Source of the DNA: Pratylenchus scribneri
Taxonomy: Eukaryota > Nematoda > Chromadorea > Rhabditida > Pratylenchidae
Reading direction: 5' to 3'
NCBI GenBank assembly: GCA_030063045.1
Contig: JAQSEB010000082.1
Location: 1,860,001 to 1,924,000 of the forward strand
Length of the DNA: 64,000 nucleotides
Below are positions 22,921 through 35,200 of this stretch, piece by piece (position 1 is the stretch's first letter; every line of letters begins with the position of its first letter). The translations under genes and the position numbers were made by a program. The notes beneath the pieces are model-generated. The model was not told where the DNA came from and ran no database searches. It worked only from the letters and a program-made list of their open reading frames with translations.

Positions 22921-23858
22921 TCATTTTCGACGGCCTTTTCCGAATCCTCCATCGCCTGATACTGTAGGCAGAATATCGTCGGAAATTGAAATGCCTAAAA
23001 ACGTGCAATTTTTTATTTTTGATTGAATGAAATTTAATTTGTTAGTATTTAAATTGGCAAAAAAATATTGAAAATGGCTAAAAAAGTATCAGACCTTAGC
23101 CATATGCCCAAAATCGATAAAATTCTTTGAGACACATTGAATGATAATGATTTGGCTTTTAGTTTTAACCAATTGTAAATTAGTTTTGAATCAATAAATA
23201 ATATGGTTTAATGAGTTAATCTACCATTAATTTTTGATCTAACCATGAAAAATTATGTTTGAATGAATCAATCCGTCTCGAAGTGATCTATCGATTGGTT
23301 GGATAAATGGAATTTTGGCGGTCTAAAACAAACCATTAAACCGTTTTAATCTTTTCGCCACTTTCAATATTTCATTTAAAATATTTCCCATTCATTTTTT
23401 ACCTTCAGCAGTGGATTCCTTCTTTTCAATTTCTGAATTCTGGTAAAGCAAAGGCGCAGAATGAACATTTTTGGCCGGGCAAATGTGAACGATGGACATT
23501 GGTTTGAGGACTTCTTCTTCAATGTTTTCCTTCTCTTCCTCCTCACCATTTTCACATTCATCAGAATCCTCAACATTTTCCCCATTTAGATTCATTCTAA
23601 AATTATTCGAAAATATTCCAACAACAAAAATAAAATTTACATTCGATTTCCATCCGCATCAAAATATCCGGGTGCCGGTTTTGCCACATCATATTTGCCG
23701 TTCATTTCCTCTTCTTTCCCATTTCCATAATCCGATGAATCTTCTTTACCATCATCGTCTTTTTCATCTTCACTCTTTTCTTCATCTTCTTCCTCCTCAT
23801 CCGTTGTGTAATATTCGCCAACTTTGCTAACCCATTTTCCGGTGACCGATTTCAGCAT
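22921..23858 (-). CDS. Acidic hypothetical protein
   Basis: Three exons with fitting phases: 23858-23641, 23596-23403 and 22994-22921, giving 161 residues. Exon 1 begins MLKSVTGKWVSKVGEYYTTD and continues into a run of Glu/Asp. Exon 2 is again Glu-rich, then has MSIVHICPAKNVHSAPLLYQ. Exon 3 ends in a basic tail GKGRRK. No domain is recognised. The second intron is about 408 bases and carries a dispersed repeat (23080-23340) like those at 17.6 and 37.1 kb. The strong charge and low complexity suggest an unstructured, possibly nuclear protein; that is inference. Confidence 0.6.
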
Positions 23859-24072
23859 TGTTTTCTCCTTCTCCTCCTTAATATATCAGTGAATTAATTT
23901 AAATAAATTATAAAAAATTAAATAAATAAAAATAATTAATTAGTAATCTTATAATATTTGAATTTTTAAAATATTTAAAATTATTAAAAAACTGACTAAT
24001 TTTTTTATTAATGAATTAATTAAATAAAATTCAAAAAATAAAAATAAAAATTTAATTAATTTTATATGAAAT

Positions 24073-26985
24073 ACGTGGGGCTTAATTGCCTGTCTAAAGG
24101 GGCTGAATTTTGAGTCTAATTTTTCTCCTGTCTAAAGGGGCTGAATTTTCAGTCTAATTTTTCGCCTGTCTAAAGGGGCTGAATTTTGAGTCTAATTTGG
24201 CGGGAATTTGAATTTTTCCAATTAATTCCTCTTCTCACTTCTCTCTTTTCAAAGTAAATATGCATTAAACATCTTTGATCTAATATTATTCGAATAATTT
24301 AGTACAAATGAGTTAAATAAAATTTATTAAAAACAAAAACAAAATAATTGGCAAATATGAACGAAAAAATATAGCAAAATAATTTACATAACAATAAATA
24401 ATGAAGAAAATAAATATCAAAATTTCGTTTATTATTTGGTTTTAATTTCCTCTTTGCTTTGGTGCCTTGGGCGGACGTCCTCTCTCATTATCTTTCGGTC
24501 TTCCTCTCTTTTGCAAACCTTCAACCACACTCGATTCTTTTACGGCCAGTGGAAATGTAAGAATTCCTTCATTGACCATGGCCGCAACTGCGTGAATGCA
24601 CACATATTTTTTAGCTCCTTCTGGACAACTGCACCGCCAATGGCCACCAAAATCGCCCATGTTTGCCACAAAAACCTAAGTTAAATTGAATATTTAATGC
24701 AAATTTGTGAATAAAACCTTGAACCGATTATCCACATATTCCTCCCAAGCATTCCATTCGGTTGGAGGACGGAAAGTTCTGGCAGCTGCTTCTTTCAATT
24801 CAGTCAACGTTTTGAAATTCCTTTTTTCCGATGAGAAGAGATAGAGCGACTTCTCTGGTTGCTGGCGATCCGATTTTTTGCCCCATAGAAGTGTTTTCTC
24901 CGCAAACAATTTAGAATATGTCTCCTTGTAGAGTTTTGGGCATATTGTTGGAACTGTGGCAGCTTTCTAAATAAAATTAATGTGGTATTGATTAAATATA
25001 AATAATACAATGGAATTTGTGCTCCAATCCTGAAGAATATCAGGGCCAACTTTCATGAATTCATCAAATTTGAGCTTATTCCTAAATGTGTGGACATGTT
25101 TGATGTATTTGTTCGCAGACTCTAGCCCATTGTTATTCGAAATGAAGGGAGATGCTCCTATAAAAATACAGCTTACTATAATTAGCATTAATTTTTAACC
25201 GACCTTCAAACCAGCGCCATTCACCACTCACAATCCATGTTTGATAAACATATTCTGCCAAGTCTGGCATGCCATTATCAACCCATGAATCAAGCATTAA
25301 GCGAGAAACTTAATAAAATTTATTTCTAAAAGTAAAAATAATTCAAACCTTTCACAAATTCTTGTTCATCCATTGCCATTTGCAGAAAATGTATATCGCG
25401 ATGAACTGTTTTTTGTTTATCTTCTGTCAAACCTTTCGTCCGCTTTTCAACATTTCTCCACATATGCGGATAACACATCAATCGAATTGATTCCGGCCAC
25501 ACCTTAAAATTATTTTTTTTTAAAGAACAATTTATAAATCTTACATTGGAACAAGCGGCTGTGATTGCCTTTGATCCATCGCCCAAAACAAAATCCGGTT
25601 TGTATTCGCCAAGTGCCGTGAAAATATTTGCATAAATCCACTGATCTTCATTGCTCGACAAGGCCAAAAACGTAGGGTGGAAATGTTTGTCGACGTCCGA
25701 AAAACCAAAAACTTGCACTGGAAAGTCGTCGAACCAGCGAAGATTGTATGTGAGGGAGTAGGTTGAATCTGCCTGAGGTTGATTTTGACGTTTTGAGTGG
25801 AAAAAATAGACAAAAATTACCTGAAGCAGTGGAGAATCGAATTGCTTTTGTTGCAATTTCTTGGTCGTCCAAAGGATGAAAAATTTTTTGGCTGGCTCAT
25901 CAATTTTATAGCTTTGAACAAAAGCTTTGTCAATATCTTCTGGAGTTTGATTGTTTTGGGCACAATATTCCTCAAGTTGGGCAAAAGTGAAAGGCAATAT
26001 TGGTCCTCTGGTATATTTGCAAACATTTTGCACTTGCTTTAGAGTTGGCAATGGATCAAACTTTTTTTGCTGAAAATTATAAAATTATTTTTAGTTTAAT
26101 TTATCCTTGTAATAGGCAAAAAAATACCCTAAGCATGTTTAGAATTTGTGCGGGTGTTAATTTTTGACTCATTAATTGTTTGATTTCTTTTTTGGCCTCT
26201 ATTGACAATGCCCTTTTTTCACCTTCGTGTTGATGCTCGTCGATGGTTTCCTCGATGACCACTCCGTGGTCTGTTGCATTGAACTTAATTTTGAGTCCCT
26301 TTTTACATTCGGTGCCTGAAGAAATTGGATAGAATATTTTTAATTGAAATTATACGTGAATGATATTCGCATTTCCACGTTAAAGTTAGCCCATCCTTCA
26401 ATGATTTGTCACCGCAATTTTTTCTCCATTTATTTTTCTCTTCTTCCCAAAATTCATTGTATTGCGCAATATTATCAAATTGTTTCCAAATTCTATATGG
26501 TTTCCCTTTTCCTCTTTTGACTTTTTCGGATACTTAATTTTAATTTTAATTAAATATTTTTATTATATTTTAATCAATTCAAACCTTGAATAACAGCGTT
26601 GTTTGGTTCGTGGAAAATTGTCTCATCTAGTCGCGGTTCTTCAAAACTAGATGAATTATTTTGTGTTGAATTATTTGGTAAATAATCATGTTCATTAAAT
26701 GAACCCATCTATAATTTATATTTAAATTAATTATAGATATTATTATAGATAAAATATTTATTAGAAATATTTAGATTGGATTAAAGACGATCATGGATAT
26801 TTACTTTGAAAAGAGAGAAGTGAGAAGAGGAATTAATTGGAAAAATTCAAATTCCCGCCAAATTAGACTCAAAATTCAGCCCCTTTAGACAGGCGAAAAA
26901 TTAGACTCAAAATTCAGCCCCTTTAGACAGGAGAAAAATTAGACTCAAAATTCAGCCCCTTTAGACAGGCAATTAAGCTTTTCCG
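24073..26985. mobile_element. Autonomous Mutator-like element (MULE)
   Basis: 2,913 bases flanked by a perfect 9-base duplication ATATGAAAT (24064-24072 and 26986-26994), the usual length for Mutator elements. The ends are inverted and built of three 38-base units with the core ctgtctaaaggggctg; the outermost bases read acgtgggg on the left and, inverted, cggaaaag on the right. The interior carries a transposase gene on the minus strand. Confidence 0.95.
24442..26708 (-). CDS. MULE transposase with SWIM zinc finger
   Basis: Multi-exon gene from ATG at 26708 to TAA at 24442. An N-terminal region has a Trp/Cys/His module (KWRKNCGDKSLKDGLTLTWK; then a later exon with ECKKGLKIKF and a His-rich end) resembling WRKY/FLYWCH-type fingers. 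The DDE core follows: first Asp in ADSTYSLTYN (about 25760), second Asp in FVLGDGSKAI (about 25580), and Glu in NNNGLESANKYIK (about 25110-25140). The C-terminus has a SWIM finger CSCPEGAKKYVCIH (about 24600-24640) and an AT-hook-like tail GRPKDNERGRPPK. No stop or frameshift was seen within the exons followed, so it looks potentially active. The enzyme cuts and rejoins element ends, and is the likely source of mobility for the 18.3 kb element. Confidence 0.88.
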
Positions 26986-27106
26986 ATATGAAATTAATTA
27001 AATAAAATTTAAATAAAAACAAAATAAAAATTGACTAATTTTATTGTCAAATTAATTAAATGAAATTTTAAAAATTAAATAAAAAATTAATTAATTTTTG
27101 TGAATT

Positions 27107-28285
27107 TCAAAAAATTAAATAAAAAAAAATTAATTTAAATCCGCGAATTCTTAAAATAAATTTTAAAAAATAAAATAAAAAACTGACCAATTTTATTGGC
27201 GAATTATTACGGTGCCCATTTTCATTTGCTGGCAGATTTGATGCATTTTGACCAATGTTTCGGCGATTATAAACACGACCATTTTGATGACGATTATTGG
27301 GTGGCATTGCCATATCCTCTGCCCGATAAAAGAGTCCATCATTGTTGCGTGGCGAATTCTTTGCCAATGATGGATTTCGGATTCCTTTCAGCCATTCTTT
27401 TTCCACTAGACCATTCCAATTTTGGTGACGTTGTTTTCCATAATATCCATTTTGATTATTGTTTGGACGACCATTTCGCATCATTCGAGGCACAAATCCC
27501 CTTTGCTGCTGTTGATGACCACCAAAATCATTGTTTGGACTCCAAATTGTGCCGCCCTCATCAAAATTGTTTCGTCCGCCGCTATTTTTGAAATGGCCTT
27601 CATTGTTGTTATTCTCATTCAGCAGAATTTCAAACTTTAATTCATAAATATTAATAATTTAATTATTCCAATTCTGGTAATCCTTCGGAATTTGGGTCTA
27701 CCGTATGACTTCTTCTCCCAAAAATACCGTATACCTTCTTAATATCCATAAATTACAGAGATAGATCCCAAAATTTCCCAATTTTTGAGGCGTAGAAAAA
27801 TAATTCCCCATGGGGTATTAAAGGAGGTTATAGGGTATTTCTTAATTTTGAGCTATAATATGCCTATAATTTTTTTTTTGAAAATTGGCCTTGGTCCCCC
27901 TGGGCATTTTATTGTTAAAAAATCAGCATAATGTCACCAGAAATTGATTTCAAATTCAAATCCATGTTCTTCAAACCCGAAAACATTTTAGAATAAATTT
28001 GTTAGAAATTTAAGGACAAAATTTTCAGGACCCCCAATTCCGAGGATAATCCTAATCCTAATTCCCCTTTTCCCACCTTTGATTCGATATTTTCCATCCT
28101 TTTTTCCATCATTTCTCCATAATTTTCCAATTTTGTCAATTGCTTTTCGGCTTGTTGGCGGAATTCATGTTTCATTTTCTGTTTAAAATTATTTTTGAAA
28201 AAGGAATTATAAATAAATTTACAATTTCCAGATCCAAAAATGCTTGAACCAAATTGAGGGAATCACCATTATGCATTGAAGACAT
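27107..28285 (-). CDS. Asn-rich hypothetical protein with short coiled coil
   Basis: Exons 28285-28223 (21 codons, MSSMHNGDSLNLVQAFLDLE), 28178-28077 (34 codons, a charged helix such as RQQAEKQLTKLENYGEMMEK) and one from 27634 leftwards. Phases are all zero. The last exon is rich in Asn, Gly, Arg and Gln (RPNNNQNGYYGKQRHQN), like the disordered regions of RNA-binding proteins, but no RNA-binding domain is seen. The stop at 27107 follows a hydrophobic AT-rich run, so the real gene may instead splice at a GTCAGT donor near 27195. The intron 27635-28076 contains AT-rich sequence only. Confidence 0.5.
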
Positions 28286-30360
28286 TACCAAATAATTTAT
28301 TTAATGATATTCTTTCTACTGAAATTGGAGGTAATTTTAATTTTATTATTGCGTAGATGATGATTTATTCAAAGTGAATTTCATGTCGGCATCGGCACAC
28401 AGTATTTTTATATTGCCATTTTAATCTTCATCTGCCAATCCCTATTCCCTACCATATTCAACAATCATACATTTTATATAAAATATTAAATAATATTCCC
28501 ATTTTTTCATTCCCCTCTATTATTCATTCATTTTGATTAATTTTCATTGTCATTTCTTCAAATTCCAAATACGCATTTGTTTTCCCATAACATTTTGCAT
28601 TTTTGTGATTGGCAATTTTCCAGAAAAATTCCAATCTGTGTTTTACTTTCTTTTATTTTCATTGTTGAGCCATCTTTTTTCTTTACCATTTTCCATCCAA
28701 TCATTCCCCCAGGCCCCAACAAAACAATTCTCATTTGCATATTTTATTTGCCAAGAGGGAAAGGAAAGGGTAAAAGGCTACTGGGGAAATTGGAAATTGT
28801 CTTTCGATTTGATGGCCTATAAATATTTTCCCATTTTAATCAACGATGGGAAATGGCAACAATTTTCATTCATTTGATTGTTGCCCCTTTCAGCGCCTCA
28901 AAAATGGAGTACTTCAGCAACAACCCGCAGTGAATGATCAAATTGTGCCCGGCGGGGCAGCAAACAATGAGACGCTTCATTATTTGTGAATGATGGAAGA
29001 AAAAGTGAGAAATTGAAGAAGATTTGAAGTGAAAGATGAAATGGTTTTAATGAATTTTTATTTGGCGGATTCTTTACTGGGAAATTTTGTTCTTCTTATT
29101 CATATTTAGAAAAATGAATAATTCAACCAATCTAAATTTTAAATTGTCTCATCAATGGAAATATCTCTTTATTTAAATTGCCACTCATTTATATAATAAT
29201 AATCATCCTTTTTATGTTAATTTTATTCAAAAATTCCACTTTTATATGAATTAGTTTGGTTATTATGTTTTTTTATTAAATGAATTTGATAAAATATAAA
29301 ACTTTGTCATTATCAATATGGAATATGGATGTGTAAAATAAATAAATATATTAACAAGGTATGTGCTTTTTTGTGTCAAATTTAATTAATTCCGAATCGA
29401 AATTGAAAACATATTTGAATAGATTCACCTTTTATAGGCACAAAAATTCGTTCACTGCTACTAATTTAATTTACCATAAATATTTGGCTAAAAATGGTCT
29501 GATTGATCATAATTCAATCGTATTTTATTTTTAATTGTTCAATTTTCCTTACATTTTATATTTGCTCTTTCTTTAAATCCTCATTTGTTTTCCCATAATA
29601 AATATTTGCATTTACTTTGCCCGGAGTCTGGCACAAAATATTGATAGCAAAAAAAATGGAATAATTTTGAGAATGTGGAAAAAAATGCGTATTTGGTCAA
29701 AATATTACACATCATGGCGATTTATTTGAGAATATTCCCCGTTTGCAAAATAAATTTTAAACTCGTAGTCAGAATCTTTCTGAATATGTAGTTCAAAAAT
29801 ATTTATCAAAATGTGAAAGTTTTTCAAAATGTGTTCAATATATCAACAATCGTGAAAATAATTTTGGGAAGATGTAGAGTTGTGAAAATGTTTTTGGGAA
29901 TATTTAATATTTTGAGAAATATTTTTATTTTTGATTTTCAGCTTAATTTTGAGAATATTTTTGACATTTATTTTCAAAAAGAAATATATTGCCAAAAAAG
30001 TGCTTGCTCACATAGTTGAAATTTTTCTCAAAATAAGTCAAAAAAATTTTTTTGAGAAAATCCTGAAATTTGATATTATTTTTGAGAATATTTTAGATTT
30101 TGGGAAATGTTACTATTTTTGATTTTCAGTTTAATTTTGGGAATTTTTATGAATGTTTTCCTGAATATTTAATATATTTCCGAAATTTGTCCTTTTTCCA
30201 CCTAGTCGGAATTTTTCCCAAAATATGTTAGAAAATAATAGGTTGAAGGTGAAGGTGAATTTTGAGATGATATCAAAGGGTTGATTTTGGTTGATCGAAA
30301 ACATATTAGAATCGTTTTTTGTAAATATGGGATGAGCAAATTTGAGATTAAATAAAACCA
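28286..30360. other. Gene-poor AT-rich interval with a duplicated segment
   Basis: No supported gene. 28590-28870 resembles 36220-36430 and 29190-29450 resembles 38040-38280, both in the same orientation and diverged. 29750-30230 is an imperfect run of phrases like ttgagaatatttt, similar in style to 35460-36110. The open frames at 28533-28877 fall in the duplicated segment and have interruptions in the other copy. Confidence 0.6.
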
Positions 30361-30431
30361 GGTTTTTCAGAGATCCATTTGGCCTTCTTTTTGATCATCT
30401 TTTCTCAATATCCGCGCGATGGATTGTAGAG

Positions 30432-32330
30432 TTACCAATGGTTTTGAAGATCCTCGCGGCGGGGAGCCAACTCTTGAATGTCCGAATCCGATGAATCCGA
30501 TGACAGATTGATGGCCGAATCCTCATGATCAAGAGACTGATCACTGTCCGATGAGTCCGAGGAGACCTTGTTGGGCGCTTCGTCACGTGCAGGTTGGATC
30601 TGGCACAGAACTTCAATGTCGGAAGAATCCATATCCTGCAAAAGATGTTATTGTTATTATATAATTAATATTATGTTTATATTTTTTTTGGATTTAATTT
30701 TTTAAATTATTAATTTGTTTGGTTTTTAGTTTGAATAAAAATTTTAAACCTGGCTATCATCGGACAGAACAATTGAAGAATTGTTCTCAGTGGCGGAATA
30801 ATGATTGGGATCGATCTAAATTAAATTGATTATATATTTTTATATTTTATTACCCCTATTTTTGCAAACCTCATTATTGTTGCCTCCATTTTGCATTCCA
30901 CCATCCTGATCTTCGTGGCCAGAAGTGTCGCCCATCTGATCATCCTGAATTTAAATGTATTTAAAATATTGGTTTATGACTATTTTTGAACCTCATTTTC
31001 ATTGTCCCCATCATCTGCCACATCATTGTCTTGAAGCTCTCCGCTTGAAATATCCATCTCATTATTGCCATCGGACTAAATTTTAATTGATTATGAATTA
31101 TAATAATCCTATTTTTTACCTCATTCCCATTGTTGGCACCATTGGGCATTCCATTATCTTGGTGATGTTCTCCATTCAATTGATCATGATCGATCTGAAT
31201 ATTAATTTTTCTGTATTTTTATTAACTTTTATTTCCTATTTTCAACCTCATTCCCATTGTTGGCACCATTGGGCATTGCATTATCTTGGTGAGATTCTCC
31301 ATTCAGTTGATCATGTTCGATCTGAATATTAATTTATTTATGGATTTTTAATAATTTATTCCCATTTTAATCTCATTCCCATTGTTGACATTTGGCAATT
31401 CATTAGCTTGCCCTTCTTCTCTCAGAATTTGATTAGGAGCGACCTGGATCTGAATAGCACAATATTAAATTTTTTTTATGTTGGTGTTTTTATTTTATTT
31501 TATTCCACTGTTTTTTACAAACCTCATCATTCTTGTTGATAGATTTTGGCAGTTCATTTTCCTTGTTTTCATCACCATATTCTTCTTCCTGATCCGGATC
31601 AACCTGGATTGTGATATTAGAGAATTTTTAAATATATTATTTTCAATTTTTTTTACCTCATTAGCGCTCTTCATAACATTCTGCATTTCATTTTCCTGGT
31701 CTTCCTGCATTTCTTGCTCCAGCGGTTCAATGATCGGAGGAAACTTAGGATGTTAATAATTTTTTGTTTATTTAAATTATAGTTAAAATTAAAACCTCAG
31801 GAAATAATTTGCGGAATGGTGTAGACGTGTTAACCTTGCTCATATCCCGTTGATCAACTCGTTTGTAGACTTCTTCCGATGGTGCAGTGATTGTTGAAGG
31901 CTGAATTGTTTAACATTAATTAATAAATTTTTGTATTGTTTAAAATTAGAACCTCGAAATCCGGATCCATTCCATGACGAACACCCAGCGATTTCGGATT
32001 GGTGTGGAAGTCATAAGCAGCATGTTGAATGTTGCCTAGAATTTAAAATTTGTCATTGTAAAAATTTTTTTGATATTACTATTAATAATTACCTCAGCAT
32101 CAATTGGCGAGAGAGGTTTCCAGGTTCGTCGGTAACATCCATCATTACACTTGCAACCAACTGAAATTTAACATAATTTTAATTTTATTATAAATAAAGA
32201 ATATAACCTTAATAGATAGTTTTGCCTTTTTCTCCAGCTTCGCATGATCGTTCTTTTTTGCATAGCTATGATCACGATCCGGGTTATTTGTGCAATCCAT
32301 AAGGCTTTGATTGTTGGCAGTTTTTTCCAT
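30432..32330 (-). CDS. Modular acidic protein built from phase-0 exons
   Basis: Starts at ATG 32330 (MEKTANNQSLMDCTNNPDRD) and ends at TAA 30432. I count about 13 exons. From the fourth on, most run from an acceptor straight into a codon and end in GAG just before GT, so they are phase 0 at both ends. Two neighbouring exons (about 31124-31192 and 31244-31323) are near copies: DHDQLNGEHHQDNGMPNG and EHDQLNGESHQDNAMPNG. The last exon has SSDSSDSD twice. The protein is Asp/Glu/Asn-rich and looks disordered; no domain is recognised. Splicing of exons 1-3 is unsure: exon 2 reads best as GCKCNDGCYRRTWKPLSPID, but that frame does not join exon 1 cleanly. One exon end (about 31372) has GAG followed by AT rather than GT. 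Confidence 0.55.
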
Positions 32331-32719
32331 ATTATTCCCAAAAAATCAATTGTTTTAGGATCAGAAAATTAGCGTTGAATAATTTTGCTAAAAATTTGTT
32401 GAAAATGTTTTAATCATAACTTTTACTTTCTCATATAAAATCTCGCTTTCCATTTTGCATTATTAAAAACAAAATAATTTTCTTCGTCATTCTATTATTT
32501 GGCTGGAAATATCTAAACAAAATTAGATCTTTCGATAAAAACATTTGGATAAAAAGTCAACGTAGATTTTATTGATTTTTATTTTACAAGTTCTTTTCTT
32601 ATTTTTATTAATTTATTTTTTCGGCTAATAGCCATAAAGTTTGCCATCCTTTTAAATTAATATAAATTAATTGGTTATTCTAATAAAAATAAAAGTTGAT
32701 CGATTCTTTAGGATCAATT

Positions 32720-35200
32720 ATGGTCGAACCAAATTCAACGCGTTCAAAATCGGGCAATCTTAACAATGAAGTTTTGGATGGGTATGCCCGAGATCAAAAT
32801 AAAGAGAATCAACTTGATAATGGGCAAGAGCAGGTTCTATACAAAAATTTCATAGAAAACATTTCATTTGTAATTTTAGTTTGCTAATGGACATGGCAAA
32901 CAACTGCGACTTCAGACCATGACGAGCATCCGAGAAAAATCGATGCCATTAAGAACAATCGAACATCTTTTATGGCCAACAATATGGAACATTTCGAATT
33001 AAATATTCAACAAGGTTTATACATATTTAAACTTGAAAATAATAGAAATATCAAATTAGAAGCTAATAATGTCATCAGACCGCTGAAAATTTTATGGACA
33101 TCTTCAGTACCTTCCAGAAAGAAGGTTTATTTAAAATAAAATTAATGTCACATAACTATTGTAAATTCAACATGTCCAATGCTATGGTCCCGTTCAAATC
33201 TTTGGCAAATGGCTGAAGGACAAAAGCTAATGGCTCAAGCAATGATCTCCCAAGGTTATATATTCCATAGTGTTCTCCAAACTTTAAAAAATATTGTGGC
33301 GAAAATGGAAAAAACCGAACAGATCAAAAATTTCAAGAAAAATTTCAAAGAATTTATCGCCAAAAAATTTAACAATATTAATTCTTAGACCGATTGGAAT
33401 GCAGCTGAAATGGTTATTGATTTCGAATGAAATGAATAATTCATTATGGATTTTACACCGGTCAGATCAAAGATCTTATTTTGGATCGGCAAAAAGAGTG
33501 GAATAGTCCGGTAATAAAAGCATAAAATAAATAAAATTAAAAATCGAGAATTTTCAGAAAATTTTGGATATCTTAATGACATCAATAATTGCTTGACTCC
33601 ATTTTTGGCACATTGATCAAGTGCATGGCACAATTATGGTTTGGTGGTGCCTACTTCAGGGAGCATTTCATGCCAATATTCGGACCAAATATGATCAAAA
33701 CAAGGTTTACTGGTCGCACTTTTCTGAACAAACATGAAACAAATTTTCTTTGTGGTAAGGGTTTGATTTTCCAAAATTAAAAAATTTCTTAAATCTATAA
33801 GATCTTCACTAAGATCTTCTCTATCAATATGGTCAGTGATCGCGTAAATTTTGGATTGGCCTCAAAAATTACAAAAACAGTTTCAAACATGGTCTTGATC
33901 GCAGTTTCGTATGTTTCTTTAATAAAATTAATTTTAATTTGAAAAAATAAGTGTTATTTCAAACAACACGGATTGGAACGAAATATTTGCTCAGATCATA
34001 CCACAGATCAACTTGAAATTGGATGCGGGCGCCCTACAGATTAATCATTATCGACTCAAGGTTTATGCATAAAAATATTTTTTAAAAAACACATAGTTCT
34101 AATTTCTGAGAAACAATTTTATAAATGAGATAAAATTAAATTTGATAAAAATACATAGTTTATAAGTTTGCAGAATAATTTTCTATGCGATATAAAATTA
34201 AAAATGTTTTTTTAATCATAGATATGGTTTCTCCAGTTTCTAACTGATAACCATGGTCGAGCAATTGTTGTTAATGAAATAACCGCCAAGTTAGAATGGC
34301 TGTTCTGATTGTACTATTCAGGTCCAATTTAATATTTAAATTAAACTTTGATTCACAAAAATTTTAGGATGAATACTTTGATCATCGAATAATTTATCAT
34401 TATGAAAGAAGACCTAGCCTTGAAAGAATAGAATGGATTGCAAAACACGGTGAAGAAAAAGAAGGCAACGGGATCAATTCTCTCTCATCGTTGAAAGAAT
34501 TTTGGATCTACTAGGAAATCTTCAGATTGATTTCATGCAGAGGACTATTCTGGATCAAGATCGTTATTCGCAATGTATGATCGAAAGTCAGTTTATTCTT
34601 ATTAAGTAAAAAAAAAATTCAAAATTTTTTACCAGCACTACTTGGTTCCTCTCGCTGTTTAACATGAATTTTTTTCTATCAAAAATATCTCAACCATGGC
34701 CAACAAATTCAGATATTCAATCAGAGGAATTCCAACAGAATATCAGGAATATTTGAGGTAATCAATTTTTCTAATAAAAAACATTCATTTTTAAAAGAAA
34801 ACATGGTGCAAAATTAATATTGTGTGCTAACAGTATCAAATTGAACCATTTTTTGATGAAATAAAGACTATTATGTCAAGGCCAACGGATCAATGATTCG
34901 ATCATGTTCGATCTGTTGGTTTATGGAATTTTATTTAAAAGTAATTTATTGTTTTCAGCGAAATGATGCTTCCTCAAAATTATTATGTGAAAAGCAATAA
35001 ATACAGCGTGGTCACTCGTGAATATGGCGAGGTAATTTTTGAAAAATTATGTTTATAATTTTATTTAAAAAAATCAATAGATCGGAAATCTGGATTATGA
35101 TCAAGCGGTGTGCAAAGGACTTATGGTGCAATATACTGATCCCGCCGAAGTTGTAGATCAAAGGACAGTTTTTACAATGAGGGTTTTCGACCATGATTGA
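32720..35200 (+). CDS. Multi-exon hypothetical protein, structure uncertain
   Basis: Divergent from the acidic gene, with about 390 bases between the two ATGs. Exon 1 (32720-32833) is clear: MVEPNSTRSKSGNLNNEVLD onwards, ending at CAG before GT. Further exon-like pieces occur to 35200, for example TAENFMDIFSTFQKE (about 33080-33125), LWQMAEGQKLMAQAMISQ (about 33195-33255), GFYTGQIKDLILDRQKEWNS (about 33450-33510), NTDWNEIFAQIIPQINLKLD (about 33968-34060) and IGNLDYDQAVCKGLMVQY before the final stop at 35200. Several neighbouring pieces do not join in phase with the sites I can see. It is either a real fast-evolving gene with sites I misplaced or a decaying pseudogene. No family recognised. 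Confidence 0.4.

Noticed and set aside
28533..28877. 114-codon hydrophobic open frame
   Set aside because: Lies in a diverged duplicated segment whose other copy (36.2 kb) does not keep the frame.
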